From Solirubrobacteraceae bacterium (lineage in GTDB: Bacteria; Actinomycetota; Thermoleophilia; Solirubrobacterales; Solirubrobacteraceae), in NCBI GenBank assembly GCA_017882455.1, contig JADGPL010000002.1, positions 167,607 through 231,606 on the forward strand: a stretch of DNA of 64,000 nucleotides, given 5' to 3'. The translations under genes were made by a program, and so were the position numbers. Positions 1-12,077 of this stretch are shown piece by piece. The stretch's first letter is position 1; every line of letters begins with the position of its first letter. The notes under the pieces are model-generated. The model saw nothing but the letters and a program-made list of their open reading frames with translations, had not been told where the DNA came from and ran no database searches.

Positions 1-2923
<2,923 letters not shown>

Positions 2924-2954
2924 GTCTGGAAGCTAGCGATCTGGGCGGACGCGC

Positions 2955-3842
2955 TCAGGGCTGGGCCGAGGTCGCGGTGACGCTCGGCAGCAGCGAGTCC
3001 GCGGTGGACTTCATGCCGAAGGTGCCGTGCTCGCCGGCGAGCGCGTAGGCGAGGGCCGCCTGCCCCGCGAGCGCGTCCAGGTCATCGACGCTCGAGAGCT
3101 TCTTTTCCTTGTACCAGGGGACCTGCGAGTCTTCCTGACCGCTCAGCTCGACACCCACGGCCTGGACCCCGACGGCGGCCACCCCCGCCAGCAGACCCGA
3201 CTCGAAGGCGGCGGTGTCTTCGCTCGCTTCCGCGCTCATCCCGCTCGGCTCGGCACGCATCACCACCAGTCCTTCCAGGCGCGTCAGCTGCCCATCGAAG
3301 GCACTGAAGAGGCTCCCCCGCACGCGGCTGAGCAGCTCCTTGGCGACCAGCTGCCCGCCGCTGACGAGCTGGCGCCCGGCGAGCTCGCCAAAACGTTCGA
3401 TCAACGCCGGCGAGCCGGCGAGCGCCGAGTAGTGGGTTCCCGCCGCGTCGTGGGCGAGCCCCGCCAGGTCGAGCGGCTCGCGAACCGCCACCACGGTCGC
3501 CAGGTCCCCGCCGGCCTGGGTCACCGCGGCGCTCACCAGCGAGTTCACCTGATCGGAGGATCCGCCCAGGAACACCAGGCCCACGCCCCGCCCGGCGAGC
3601 AGTTCATGGACGGCCAGCGGGTACAGGCCGTTGGCGAACTGTTCCTCGTCGCCCAGCCGCTCCTGGAGCTGGGACGCCTTGCTGCGGGCTTCGCTCACTT
3701 CGGAGTTGAGGTTGTGGACGATCCCGTTCTTGGCGGAGGAGACGAGGTTGGAGTCGCCGATCGCGACGCCGATGAGCACCCCCAACGCCAGCGCGAAGAG
3801 GACCGCGGCGAGCGAGAGCGCGTGGTAGCGATAGTCGAACAT
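2955..3842 (-). CDS. mctB: MctB/DUF3186-type copper transport-associated protein
   Basis: 295 residues that start MFDYRYHALSLAAVLFALAL, a single N-terminal membrane anchor with the characteristic FDYRYH opening of the MctB family, followed by a coiled-coil-prone stretch (residues 35-65) and an extracytoplasmic alpha/beta domain. In Mycobacterium tuberculosis the family member (Rv1698) is linked to copper tolerance and was also described as a channel protein; its role elsewhere is unproven. It sits 25 bp downstream of steA and 31 bp upstream of the MraY-like gene, the same steA-mctB-pyrG order as in mycobacteria. Together with steA it probably belongs to an envelope or division-linked operon. 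Confidence 0.85.
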   Translation of the reverse strand: MFDYRYHALSLAAVLFALALGVLIGVAIGDSNLVSSAKNGIVHNLNSEVSEARSKASQLQERLGDEEQFANGLYPLAVHELLAGRGVGLVFLGGSSDQVNSLVSAAVTQAGGDLATVVAVREPLDLAGLAHDAAGTHYSALAGSPALIERFGELAGRQLVSGGQLVAKELLSRVRGSLFSAFDGQLTRLEGLVVMRAEPSGMSAEASEDTAAFESGLLAGVAAVGVQAVGVELSGQEDSQVPWYKEKKLSSVDDLDALAGQAALAYALAGEHGTFGMKSTADSLLPSVTATSAQP

Positions 3843-3867
3843 CCGCAGCCGCTGACCAGGCCCGTGC

Positions 3868-5094
3868 TCAGCCGCCGAATAGCGTCTGGAGCTTCAGCCA
3901 GAGCAGTTCCGCCACGTCACGCAACGCGGGTGTGAGCCCGACCACGGCGACCATCGCGATCAGCCCGGCGGCGATCACGACCAGCAGCGGCGTGAGACCG
4001 GGTCGGGGTTGGTAGAGACGGCTCACGCCCTTGGCGTCCACCAGGATCTCGCCGATGCGAAGACGCGTGAGGAAGGTCGAGGACATGCCTTTGCGGTTTC
4101 GATCGAGGAACTCCACGAGGTTGAACTGGGAGCCGACGGAAACGATCAGGCGAGCGCCCTTCTCGGCGGCGATCAGCATCGCCACGTCCTGGCTGGTTCC
4201 GGGCGCGGGCACGAGCTTGAAGGCGAGCCCCATCTCCTCGAGGCGATGGCGCCCCGGGGCACGGCCATCGGGGTAGGAGTGCACGACCAGCTCGGCGCCG
4301 CAGCGCAGGGCTGCCTCACCGGCGGAGTCCATGTCCCCGACGATCATGTTGGGCGTGAGCCCCTCCTCCAGCAGCGCATCCGCGCCGCCGTCCACGGCCA
4401 CGATCACCGGTCGCATGTCGCGGATGAAGGGTCGCAGGGCGCGCAGGTCGTGCTGGTGGCCCACGCCGCGAACCACCACGAGCGTCGAGCGGTCGCGGAA
4501 GTCGGTGGCGAACCGCGGCAGCGCGATGCGCCCGGTGAGCAGCTCGCGCTCCTCGCGCATGTGCTCGATCGTGTTGTGAGCGAAGCGCTCGAGCGCATCG
4601 CCGACCTCCTTGCGCCTGGCCTCGGTCTCTGCGCACACGCGCTCGAGGTCGAGCACCTCCCCGCGGGCGAGCACGACCCCCTTGCGCACGATCTCGGCGC
4701 TCGCCCGTCCCTCATCGGCCGCGGCGGGGCGGATCGTGAGCGGGTCCCCGTCGGAGACCGCGCCGAACAGCGAGCCGTCGGGCAGGTCCACCAGCACGAT
4801 CCCCGCTTCGACGAGCAGCTGCGGGCCGAGGTTGGGGTAGGAGCCGCCGGAGGAGGGGCTGCAGTTGAGCACCGCGACCGTGCCCGCCGCGATCAGCTCC
4901 TCGGCGGAGACGCGATCGATGTCGAGGTGATCGATCAACGCGATGTCGCCGGGCACGAGGTGCTTGACGAGCAGCTTGGTGCGCCGGCCTGGGCGCACGG
5001 ATCCCGCGACCGTGCGTACGGTCGCGCGGCGATCGCCGGAGACCGCGCCGGTCGGCGAGGGCGCTCCGGAGGGGCTCGATCGCGTTGCTGCCAT
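3868..5094 (-). CDS. steA: SteA-like putative cytokinetic ring/thiamin pyrophosphokinase-fold protein
   Basis: 408 residues from the ATG at 5094; an extension to 5172 would run into recN and lacks family similarity. The sequence contains GDIALIDHLDIDRVSAEELI near the N-terminus, a central VDGGADALLEEGLTPNMIVG region typical of the thiamin-pyrophosphokinase-like fold, and one C-terminal transmembrane helix (GLTPLLVVIAAGLIAMVAVV). In Corynebacterium SteA, with its partner SteB, takes part in daughter-cell separation and envelope integrity. SteB-like function may be served by the adjacent mctB product, since SteB belongs to the same DUF3186 family; that pairing is inferred from adjacency. Gene order recN-steA-mctB is conserved among actinobacteria. 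Confidence 0.85.
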   Translation of the reverse strand: MAATRSSPSGAPSPTGAVSGDRRATVRTVAGSVRPGRRTKLLVKHLVPGDIALIDHLDIDRVSAEELIAAGTVAVLNCSPSSGGSYPNLGPQLLVEAGIVLVDLPDGSLFGAVSDGDPLTIRPAAADEGRASAEIVRKGVVLARGEVLDLERVCAETEARRKEVGDALERFAHNTIEHMREERELLTGRIALPRFATDFRDRSTLVVVRGVGHQHDLRALRPFIRDMRPVIVAVDGGADALLEEGLTPNMIVGDMDSAGEAALRCGAELVVHSYPDGRAPGRHRLEEMGLAFKLVPAPGTSQDVAMLIAAEKGARLIVSVGSQFNLVEFLDRNRKGMSSTFLTRLRIGEILVDAKGVSRLYQPRPGLTPLLVVIAAGLIAMVAVVGLTPALRDVAELLWLKLQTLFGG

Positions 5095-5143
5095 CGCAGC
5101 GAGAGTAACGCCCAGAGCGCTCAGGCGCAGTGTTTGCGAGCGC

Positions 5144-6838
5144 TCACGCGGCGCGGCGCAGCTCGCGCGCATGGCTGCGCGCGCTGCTGTCGTCCTCGTC
5201 GGCGCCGAGCATCCGTACGAGCTCGCTGAGCACCTCGCCCTCGGCCAGCTCCACCACGGTGGTCCGCGTCGGGTCCGCGGCGGTGTCCTTGACGATCGAG
5301 AAGTGGCGCTCGGCGAGCGAGGCGATCTGGGGCAGATGCGTGATGCACAGCACCTGCGTGCGTTCGCCCAGCTCCTGCAAGCGGGCGCCGACGGCGCGTG
5401 CCGTGTGCCCGCCGATCCCGGCGTCGACCTCGTCGAAGACGAGCGTGGCGTCGGTCGCGGAGGCGTTGGCGACGCTCATGATCGCGAGCATCACCCGCGA
5501 GAGCTCTCCCCCTGAGGCGATCTCGCGCAGCGGGCCCGCTGGCACTCCGGGGTTGGGCGCGATCACGAACTCGACGCTGTCGGCGCCGGTCGGGCCGGGC
5601 TCGCGCTCGGCGAAGCCGACCTCGAAGCTGGCATCGCCCATCGCCAGCGACGCCAGCTGGGCGCGCACGGCGAGCGCGAACTCCTTGGCCGCCCGGCGGC
5701 GCTCGCGCCGCAGGGTCGCGACGTGCCCATCCAGCGCGGAGCGGGCCTCGCGGAGACTCTCCTCGGCCTGCTCGAGGGCCACCTCGACCCCGGCCAGCTC
5801 GTCACGCCGCGCTCGCGCGCCCTCGGCGAAGTCGAGCACCGCGCGAATGCTTCCGCCGTGCTTGCGCGCGAGGCGCTCGATCGCGGCGAGGCGCTCTTCG
5901 ATGCCGTCCAGCGAGATCTCGGCGCCGGCGAGCTGGGAGGAGGCGTCATCGAGCGCCAGGCCGGCGGCCCGCTCGACGTAGTCGCGCAGCTCGCCCGCCA
6001 GGTCATGCGACTCGATGATCAGCCCACGGGCGCGCTCCGCCAGGACATCGAGCGCCGGGTCGATCCCCGCCACCGCGTCGAGCCCCGCGACAGCACCGCC
6101 CAAGGCACGCGCGGGCGCCTCGGCGGCCTCGGGGGCGAGCGCCTCGGCCACGGCACCGGCCGCGGCGCACAGCGCGTCGAGCCGGCGCAGGCGCTCGCGC
6201 ACCCCGAGCAGTTGCTCGTGCTCGCGCTCGTCCGGGGAGAGCGCGTCGATCTCCCCGATCTCGAACTCGAGCAGGTCGAGCTCTCGCTCGCGTTGGGAGG
6301 AGAGCTCCCGCAGCTCCTGCAGGCGCCGCTCGAGCTCGCGCACGTGCGCGAACGCAGCGGCACATGCGCGCAGGGTTGCGGCGTGCCTCTCCCCGCAGAG
6401 ACCGTCGAGGATCTGCAGCTGAGCCGCCGCGAGCGTGAGCTTGCGGTGCTCGTGCTGTCCGTAGAAGGCGAGCAGCCCGGCGGCGACGTCGCGCAAATCG
6501 CCGACCGTGGCCGAGCGCCCGTTGAGATAGGCGCGCGTGCGCCCGTCGGCGCCCACGCGACGGGCCAGCACGAGCTCCTGCGCGTCCGGGCTGATGTGCT
6601 CCGCGAGATCCTCGCGGAGCTGCTCGGAGAGGTCGAACACCCCCTCCACGTAGGCCTCGCCCGCCCCCGGGCGCACGATCCCCGCCCGCGCGCGGCCGCC
6701 CAGGAGCAGGTCGAGGGCGTGCGCGAGCACCGTCTTTCCGGCTCCGGTCTCACCCGTGAGCACGTTCAGACCCGCAGACAGGCGCAGCTGCGCACTCTCG
6801 ATCAGCAGGAGGTTCTCGACGCGCAGCTCTCGAAGCAC
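5144..6838 (-). CDS. recN: DNA repair protein RecN
   Basis: SMC-like ATPase that acts in double-strand-break repair. A GTG start at 6838 gives 564 residues beginning VLRELRVENLLLIESAQLRL, the normal RecN N-terminus; more upstream in-frame codons run through the intergenic region. Walker A is GETGAGKT at residues 29-36, the ABC signature is in GGELSRVMLAIMS, and Walker B is VFDEVDAG near residue 467 with the D-loop GIGG following. The middle is a long coiled coil rich in Glu, Arg and Ala with a hinge. It is first in the minus-strand operon leading to pyrG. No clean LexA box was found in the 150-bp upstream gap. Confidence 0.95.
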   Translation of the reverse strand: MLRELRVENLLLIESAQLRLSAGLNVLTGETGAGKTVLAHALDLLLGGRARAGIVRPGAGEAYVEGVFDLSEQLREDLAEHISPDAQELVLARRVGADGRTRAYLNGRSATVGDLRDVAAGLLAFYGQHEHRKLTLAAAQLQILDGLCGERHAATLRACAAAFAHVRELERRLQELRELSSQRERELDLLEFEIGEIDALSPDEREHEQLLGVRERLRRLDALCAAAGAVAEALAPEAAEAPARALGGAVAGLDAVAGIDPALDVLAERARGLIIESHDLAGELRDYVERAAGLALDDASSQLAGAEISLDGIEERLAAIERLARKHGGSIRAVLDFAEGARARRDELAGVEVALEQAEESLREARSALDGHVATLRRERRRAAKEFALAVRAQLASLAMGDASFEVGFAEREPGPTGADSVEFVIAPNPGVPAGPLREIASGGELSRVMLAIMSVANASATDATLVFDEVDAGIGGHTARAVGARLQELGERTQVLCITHLPQIASLAERHFSIVKDTAADPTRTTVVELAEGEVLSELVRMLGADEDDSSARSHARELRRAA

Positions 6839-6988
6839 GCGAGCAGGTGTACCAGCGCCCGGGGACGGACCGCGTGAGCGCGCCCCATACCCGCTGCACC
6901 GAGATTTTCGGCGAATGGCCGGCGAACGAGCATAATTCGCTTTCGAACGGATGCATACCGACCCGTAGACTCGTCGGTCACATACGGC

Positions 6989-7537
6989 ATGGCTGCCAAC
7001 GACCCCAACACGCTTGCACAACCCCCCCAGGGAGGGGTCGGGTGGTTGGCGTCCGGGGCCCTCGACGAGCGCCTCGCCGAGGAGATCAGCCGGGCCGAAC
7101 GCTACGGCACCCAGCTGAGCTGCCTGCTCGTGGTGATCGACAATCTCGAGGAGATGGCGCGTGAGCATGGCAGCGAGCTGCGCGAGCAGACGCTCGGCTA
7201 TGTCGCCGGGGCCCTGCAGCGCGAGCTGCGCCGCTTCGACCGGATCGGGCGCCCGAGCGACGGCGAGCTGGTGATCGTCCTTCCGGGCGCCGACGGCCCC
7301 CGCGGCGAGATGGTCGCAAGGCGCGTGCTCGACAGGCTGCGCGCGATCAAGGTCGAAGCCGGTGGCGCCCGCCGGCCACTGCGCGTCTCGGTCGGGCTGG
7401 CCGCCTGGCAGGACGGCAGCAGCGGCGAGGATCTGCTGAGCCGCTCACGCTCGGCCTCCCGCGCCGGCGGCGGCGGCGGCGAAGAGGCTCGCGTGGGCAC
7501 GCACAGCCCTCCCCCGCTCGGGCGCGACCACATCTGA
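6989..7537 (+). CDS. Degenerate GGDEF-domain protein
   Basis: 182 residues, cytosolic, with no membrane segment. The region from about residue 25 to 155 follows the GGDEF (diguanylate cyclase) fold: AEEISRAERYGTQLSCLLVV at the first strand, FDRIGRPSDGELVIVLPG at the active-site hairpin, and RPLRVSVGLAAW at the SxGxA strand. The signature GG(D/E)EF is replaced by PSDGE, so cyclase activity is unlikely; the protein may bind nucleotide or act as a partner. The tail is glycine-rich. It is the first plus-strand gene after the divergent recN promoter region and lies 61 bp ahead of a histidine kinase, suggesting a signalling unit. An HD-GYP protein lies 4.5 kb downstream. Confidence 0.75.
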   Translation: MAANDPNTLAQPPQGGVGWLASGALDERLAEEISRAERYGTQLSCLLVVIDNLEEMAREHGSELREQTLGYVAGALQRELRRFDRIGRPSDGELVIVLPGADGPRGEMVARRVLDRLRAIKVEAGGARRPLRVSVGLAAWQDGSSGEDLLSRSRSASRAGGGGGEEARVGTHSPPPLGRDHI

Positions 7538-7598
7538 GGGGCCGCTGCGAGCGGGGCGCCTACGGCTCGGCTGGGCGCTCAGGTCATAATCCCCATCG

Positions 7599-8735
7599 GT
7601 GCTCTCCGGATCAGAGCTGTGGCTGCTGCGCCTGATGGCCGATCGCGGCCTGGCGCTGCTCGATGCCTCCTCGCTGCTGATGGTGATCGAGGAGCGCGGC
7701 GAGCTGCGCGTCGCGGCGGCGAGCGGAGCGGGGACGCCTCGCCTGCGGATCATGCCCGTGCAGGGCAGCGCGCTGGGGGCGGTGTACCTGGCCGGCGAGC
7801 CCGTGTCGCTGGAGCGCCCGCGCGGAGACGAAGCCGCGTGGCTGCACGAGCTCGGCCTCGAGGCGCGCGCGGTGCTGGTCGAGCCCCTGAGCATGGAGGC
7901 CCAGGGCGGCGGCCTGATCATCGCGCTGCGCAGCGACGGCAGCTTTCGGGGTCCCGACCGCGACGCGCTGCGCGCGTTCGCGGCGAGCGTCGCGCAGAGG
8001 CTGGCCGCGGAGCGCTCGGTGGAGATCGAACGGCTGCGCTACGGCATGGAGGCGCGCGAGCGCGAGCGCACACGCTGGGCGCGCGAGATCCACGACGAAA
8101 GCATCCAGGGCATCGGCGCGCTGCGCCTGCAGCTGGCCAACGCCCGCGACCTGGAGGACAAGGATGCGCTGAGCGCGGCCGTGGACACGGTGCTCGAGGG
8201 ACTCGGCACCGAGATCGACGGGCTTCGCCACCTCATCACCGAGCTCCGCCCCGCTGCCCTCGACGACCTCGGCCTGGCAGCCGCGTTGGACGCATTGGCC
8301 CGGCGCGCCCAGGCGATCGAGGGCCTCGACGCGAGAACCGAGATCGACCTCGGCGTGAACACGGAGAACGGCAGCGACCCCGAAGCGCGCCGGCGCCTGG
8401 ATCCGGAGCTCGAGAGCACGGTCTACCGGATCGTGCAGGAGGCACTGACCAACGTCTCTCGCCACGCGGAGGCGACGAGCGCCGTGATCAGCGTCACGGT
8501 GCGCGACGGGGTGCTGCGAGCATCTGTCACCGATGACGGCAAGGGCCTGCCCGACAACGGACGCCTCGGCCCCCGCGGCGATGGCCTGGAGGGCGGCTTC
8601 GGGATGGGCGGCATGCGCGAGCGGGCTGAGCTGATCGGCGGCGAGCTCGAGTTCGGGCCGGCGCCGGGCAAAGGCACGACCGTGCGCCTGGCGGTCCCAC
8701 TGGCCGGGCGCCCGGCCGCGAGCCCCTCCTACTGA
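7599..8735 (+). CDS. NarL-family sensor histidine kinase with GAF-like input
   Basis: 378 residues, GTG start. Residues 10-140 resemble a GAF sensor domain (ASSLLMVIEERGELRVAAAS and GSALGAVYLAGEPV). The dimerisation/phosphoacceptor (HisKA_3) segment carries H165 in WAREIHDESIQGIGALRLQL, and the ATPase domain has the N-box VQEALTNVSRHAEAT, G1 VTDDGKGLPD and G2 GMGGMRERAELIGGELEF. No transmembrane helix is visible, so it is probably a soluble kinase that senses a cytosolic or membrane-diffusible signal. The likely partner is the NarL-type regulator at 9800-10456; kinases of this HisKA_3 class usually pair with such regulators. The M48 gene lies between them. Confidence 0.9.
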   Translation: MLSGSELWLLRLMADRGLALLDASSLLMVIEERGELRVAAASGAGTPRLRIMPVQGSALGAVYLAGEPVSLERPRGDEAAWLHELGLEARAVLVEPLSMEAQGGGLIIALRSDGSFRGPDRDALRAFAASVAQRLAAERSVEIERLRYGMEARERERTRWAREIHDESIQGIGALRLQLANARDLEDKDALSAAVDTVLEGLGTEIDGLRHLITELRPAALDDLGLAAALDALARRAQAIEGLDARTEIDLGVNTENGSDPEARRRLDPELESTVYRIVQEALTNVSRHAEATSAVISVTVRDGVLRASVTDDGKGLPDNGRLGPRGDGLEGGFGMGGMRERAELIGGELEFGPAPGKGTTVRLAVPLAGRPAASPSY

Positions 8736-8762
8736 GGGATCTTGGCCTAGTGCCGCTCCGCG

Positions 8763-9773
8763 CTACTCGCTCTCCTCGGCGGCGTCCTCGCCGCCCGAGC
8801 CGCGCAGCCAGCCCGCGAGCTGTTGCCCGACCGAGCTGACCGACTCGCCGGCGTCGCGAAACGCGTCGCGCACCCGCTCGGCATAGAAGGAGACCGCCTC
8901 TCCCCCGTCAGCGCGCGGGTCCACGGGGTCGTCTCTGCGCACATACTCACCATGGCCGACGATGCGGTCGAACTCACCCGAGCGGACCCAGGCCATCAGC
9001 TCGTGGGTGCGCTTGACGGGCAGGGGATGGGTGACCCCGAGGTCGAGCATCAGCCGCGTGAGACGCTCGAGGCCCCCGCCCCCCTCGCTGTAGTCGAGGC
9101 CCTGGCGCATGAACACGTCGAGGTCGAGCTCGTCGACCATCGCGCCGGCCGCCAGCGACATCAGCGTGCGGCAGACCACGAGCGGATCGCGGGTCACGAT
9201 CGCGGCCGCCCGGTCGGCGCTGAGCTCGGTCGCGCGCCCCCACTCCATCAGCGCTGTGCGCACCGGGGCGAGCGGCAGCGGCAGGCGGGCGTTGCGGGTC
9301 AGCAGCACGAGGATGGCGAGGGCGGTGCGGTAGAGCTGGTGGTCGGCGAGGATGTGGGCCGCCTCGTGGGCGAACACGGCCCGTCGCTGGGGCTTGTCCA
9401 AGAGGCGGATCAGCTCAGACTGCACCACCACGATCGGCCTTCGCGAACCGATCGCGATGGCGTTGGGAGCGGGATATTGGGTGAGGTAGAGGTCGGGAAT
9501 CTCCGCCATGTCGAGCGTGGCGTAGGCGATCGCGTGCTCGCGCCACACGTCTCCGAGCTGCTCTTCGGAGAGCCTGACCGAGGAGCCGAGGTAGCTCTGG
9601 CGCAGCGCCCGCTCGTAGCCGAGCTCGATCAGCTTGCGCACGACGGTGTCGAGATAGGGGATCGATCCGAGGGCGGCCGTCGCGGCGCGGTCGGCAGGGT
9701 GCTGGAAGGCGCGCGCGGAGATCCCGGTCAGCCGGTGGCCCTCGGCCGGCAGATTCGATCCGGAGGACTCCAT
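8763..9773 (-). CDS. M48-family zinc metallopeptidase
   Basis: 336 residues. The zinc-binding motif is HEAAH at residues 136-140 (FAHEAAHILADH), and the third ligand is probably the Glu in ATELSADRAAAIV about 60 residues later, the arrangement of M48/HtpX-like peptidases. Before it, NAIAIGSRRPIVVVQSELIR matches the strand that precedes the active site. There are only weak hydrophobic stretches, so this is not a classic multi-pass HtpX; it may be soluble or membrane-associated. The gene follows the response regulator by 26 bp on the same strand and converges with the histidine kinase gene, so it may be a target of that two-component system. Substrate unknown. Confidence 0.85.
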   Translation of the reverse strand: MESSGSNLPAEGHRLTGISARAFQHPADRAATAALGSIPYLDTVVRKLIELGYERALRQSYLGSSVRLSEEQLGDVWREHAIAYATLDMAEIPDLYLTQYPAPNAIAIGSRRPIVVVQSELIRLLDKPQRRAVFAHEAAHILADHQLYRTALAILVLLTRNARLPLPLAPVRTALMEWGRATELSADRAAAIVTRDPLVVCRTLMSLAAGAMVDELDLDVFMRQGLDYSEGGGGLERLTRLMLDLGVTHPLPVKRTHELMAWVRSGEFDRIVGHGEYVRRDDPVDPRADGGEAVSFYAERVRDAFRDAGESVSSVGQQLAGWLRGSGGEDAAEESE

Positions 9774-9799
9774 GTATTGAGACTACCGCCGACGAGTAT

Positions 9800-10456
9800 T
9801 CAATCCACGAGGCCGATGCGCCGCACGTAGGCGGTGATCTCGGCGCGCGAGGAGAACCCGAGCTTCTCGATTGCGCGGGCCCGGTATGTCTTGACGGTCC
9901 GCTCGGCCACGTTCAGCTGCTCGGCGATCTCGGGGTTGGTGTAGCCGTTTGCGATCAGGCGCACGACCTCGCGCTCGCGCTCGGAGAGGGCCACGCCGTC
10001 GGTGGCGCCGTCCTCGCCCGTGGCCATCAGCGCGCCCAGGCGCGGATGCAGGTAGTTGCCCCCGGCCACCGCCAGACGGAAGGCCTGCAGCAGCTCGGCC
10101 GGCTCGGCCTCCTTGAGCACGTAGCTGCGCGCTCCGGCGCGCAGCGCCTGGCGCGCGTACTCGGGGTCCTCGCGCATCGTCAGGATCGCGACCGCGAGCG
10201 TCGGGTGGGAGATGAAGCACGCCGGCAGCGCGCCGAGGCTCGATCCGCCGGGCATCGTCAGATCGAGCGTCAGCAGATCGGGCTTGTGCTCGCGCACTGC
10301 GCGTACGAGCGAGGGAATGTCGGCGGCTTCGGCCACCACTTCGAACTCGCCGGCCTCGCGCTGCAGCACAGCGCGAATGCCATCGCGCACGATGCTGTGA
10401 TCGTCGGCGATGATGACCCTGATCGGTCGGGAAACGCCTGGGGTGTCAGCCTCCAT
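9800..10456 (-). CDS. NarL/LuxR-type response regulator
   Basis: 218 residues from the ATG at 10456. The receiver domain starts IRVIIADDHSIVRDGIRAVL, with acidic residues D18/D19, the phosphoacceptor D65 in LLTLDLTMPG, the switch Thr in VAILTMRED and the conserved Lys in YVLKEAEPAELL. The C-terminal LuxR-type helix-turn-helix is LSEREREVVRLIANGYTNPE followed by IAEQLNVAERTVKTYRARAI. It binds DNA as a phosphorylation-controlled dimer in this family. The nearest histidine kinase with a matching HisKA_3 domain is at 7599-8735. The 190-bp gap to the divergent MFS gene holds an imperfect dyad around gttggccctatgggccgac (10523-10541), a possible operator. Confidence 0.93.
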   Translation of the reverse strand: MEADTPGVSRPIRVIIADDHSIVRDGIRAVLQREAGEFEVVAEAADIPSLVRAVREHKPDLLTLDLTMPGGSSLGALPACFISHPTLAVAILTMREDPEYARQALRAGARSYVLKEAEPAELLQAFRLAVAGGNYLHPRLGALMATGEDGATDGVALSEREREVVRLIANGYTNPEIAEQLNVAERTVKTYRARAIEKLGFSSRAEITAYVRRIGLVD

Positions 10457-10649
10457 GAACCCCGACAGTAGCGGCTGGAGAGGACCGACACGAGGTCTGA
10501 AGAGGACGACAAGGTCGGCACCGTTGGCCCTATGGGCCGACAGACGACACGAGCCGATGACGACAAGATGAGAACCACACAGCCGCCGGCTCCACTCAGA
10601 GCATGCGGGCCCGTGCGATCCCGTCACAGCCACCGGCTAGCGTGACCTC

Positions 10650-11999
10650 GTGCAGTCCGTCCTGAAATCGTCGCGGCTGCGCCGCATCGTCGCGTCCTAC
10701 ACGATCAACCGTCTCGGCACGTGGTTCGGCTATGTCGCCTTGTCGGTAACGGTGTTCGCGCATACACACAGCGCGCTCGGGGTCGCAGCCCTGCTCGTGG
10801 CTGGACAGGCGCTACCGGCCTTTCTCGTGCCGAGCCTGGTCGCACGGGTCGAGGGCACCTCCAAGCGTGCTCAGCTGAGCGCGCTCTACTGCTTCGAGGG
10901 CGCGGCAACCGTAGCGCTCGCGGTGCTGCTGTGGCATTTTTGGCTGCCGGCAATCCTGGTGCTCGTGGCGGCGGACGGAACGGCGGCGCTGACCGCAAGC
11001 GCGCTGTTGCGGGCTGAGGCGGCGCGCGTTGCTCGCGAGGAGGCCACGCCGGACGCCGGGGACGCCGGTGGCTCAGGCGAGAGCCTGCACAACAGGCAGA
11101 TCGCTGAGCGGAGCGCCAACGCCGTGCTCAACGCGGCCTTCTCATGCACCTTCATCCTGGGCCCGGCGTTGGCCGGAGTGGTGGTCGCCGGCAGCGGCGG
11201 CCCGGTTGCCCTGCTGATCGATTCAGCCACGTTCTTTATCGGCGCGGCAATGTTGATCGACCTCCGCCCCCACGTCGACGACGCCGAGACCGTCGGTGTT
11301 CGCGCACGCCTACAGGCGGCCTGGACCCACATCCGCAACGTGGCCGCCCTGCGGACGCTGTTGATTACAGAGGCCGTCGCTCTGGTCTTCTTCGCGGCCG
11401 ACGCCTCGATCGAGGTCCCGTATGCCAAGGCCACTCTGCATGCCGGCGACCGGGGCTACGGATTGATCCTTACGGTATGGGGACTCGGCGCCGGATTCGG
11501 CAGCGTCGCATTCGCGCGCGCAGTGCGACGGCCCGTCGGAGTCATGCTGAGCACCGGGACCTTCGCGGTGGGGCTGGCATATGTCGGCTTCGCCCTAGCG
11601 CCGACGCTGGCCTTGGCGTGCCTCGCCAGCTTCGTCGGTGGAGCCGGCAACGGTGTGCAGTGGGCCTCGCTGCTCAGCGCCGTGCAGCAGCTCACCCCAC
11701 CGGAGCTCCATGGACGGGTGATGGGGGCAGTCGAAGGCATCGGCGCACTCTTCCCGGGCATCGGACTGGCACTTGGCGGACTGCTCGTCGCGGTCAGCTC
11801 GACAAGAACCGCCTTCCTTATCGTCGGACTCGCAGCAATGGCGATGACGGCTGGATTTGTTCGCCTCTCCGCCACGACGCGATTCACACCGGGCGCAGCG
11901 GCGGAGAGCGTAGATGGCGTCTCAAGCGTCGCGGAGCACGGTGAGATAAGGGCAGCCGCGCTGGGGCCCCCGATGAGCGTCGAGCAGCACGAGCACTAG
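10650..11999 (+). CDS. MFS transporter
   Basis: 449 residues beginning at a GTG (MQSVLKSSRLRRIVASYTIN) with about 12 predicted membrane spans. The arrangement matches the MFS_3 (enterobactin-exporter-like) subgroup: NRLGTWFGYVALSVTVFAHT in the first span, NAAFSCTFILGPALAGVVVA in the fifth, and a C-half ending near VRLSA. Two cytoplasmic loops (about residues 145-160 and the last 30 residues) are polar. Such carriers export siderophores, drugs or metabolites by proton antiport; the substrate is not predictable. It is transcribed divergently from the response regulator, which might control it. Base composition is slightly lower in GC than the neighbouring housekeeping genes. Confidence 0.85.
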   Translation: MQSVLKSSRLRRIVASYTINRLGTWFGYVALSVTVFAHTHSALGVAALLVAGQALPAFLVPSLVARVEGTSKRAQLSALYCFEGAATVALAVLLWHFWLPAILVLVAADGTAALTASALLRAEAARVAREEATPDAGDAGGSGESLHNRQIAERSANAVLNAAFSCTFILGPALAGVVVAGSGGPVALLIDSATFFIGAAMLIDLRPHVDDAETVGVRARLQAAWTHIRNVAALRTLLITEAVALVFFAADASIEVPYAKATLHAGDRGYGLILTVWGLGAGFGSVAFARAVRRPVGVMLSTGTFAVGLAYVGFALAPTLALACLASFVGGAGNGVQWASLLSAVQQLTPPELHGRVMGAVEGIGALFPGIGLALGGLLVAVSSTRTAFLIVGLAAMAMTAGFVRLSATTRFTPGAAAESVDGVSSVAEHGEIRAAALGPPMSVEQHEH

Positions 12000-12077
12000 C
12001 GCCAAGCAGTTGCGTCCCGCGTTTGCACCTTAAGTGCGACGCGAAATCGGCCGTTAAGGACGACAAGGACGCTTTTG

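Noticed and set aside
6839..6988. Possible LexA/SOS box upstream of recN (cgaacgagcataattcg and ttcgaacgg)
   Set aside because: Neither stretch gives a convincing CGAAC-N4-GTTCG palindrome; half-sites are not correctly spaced.
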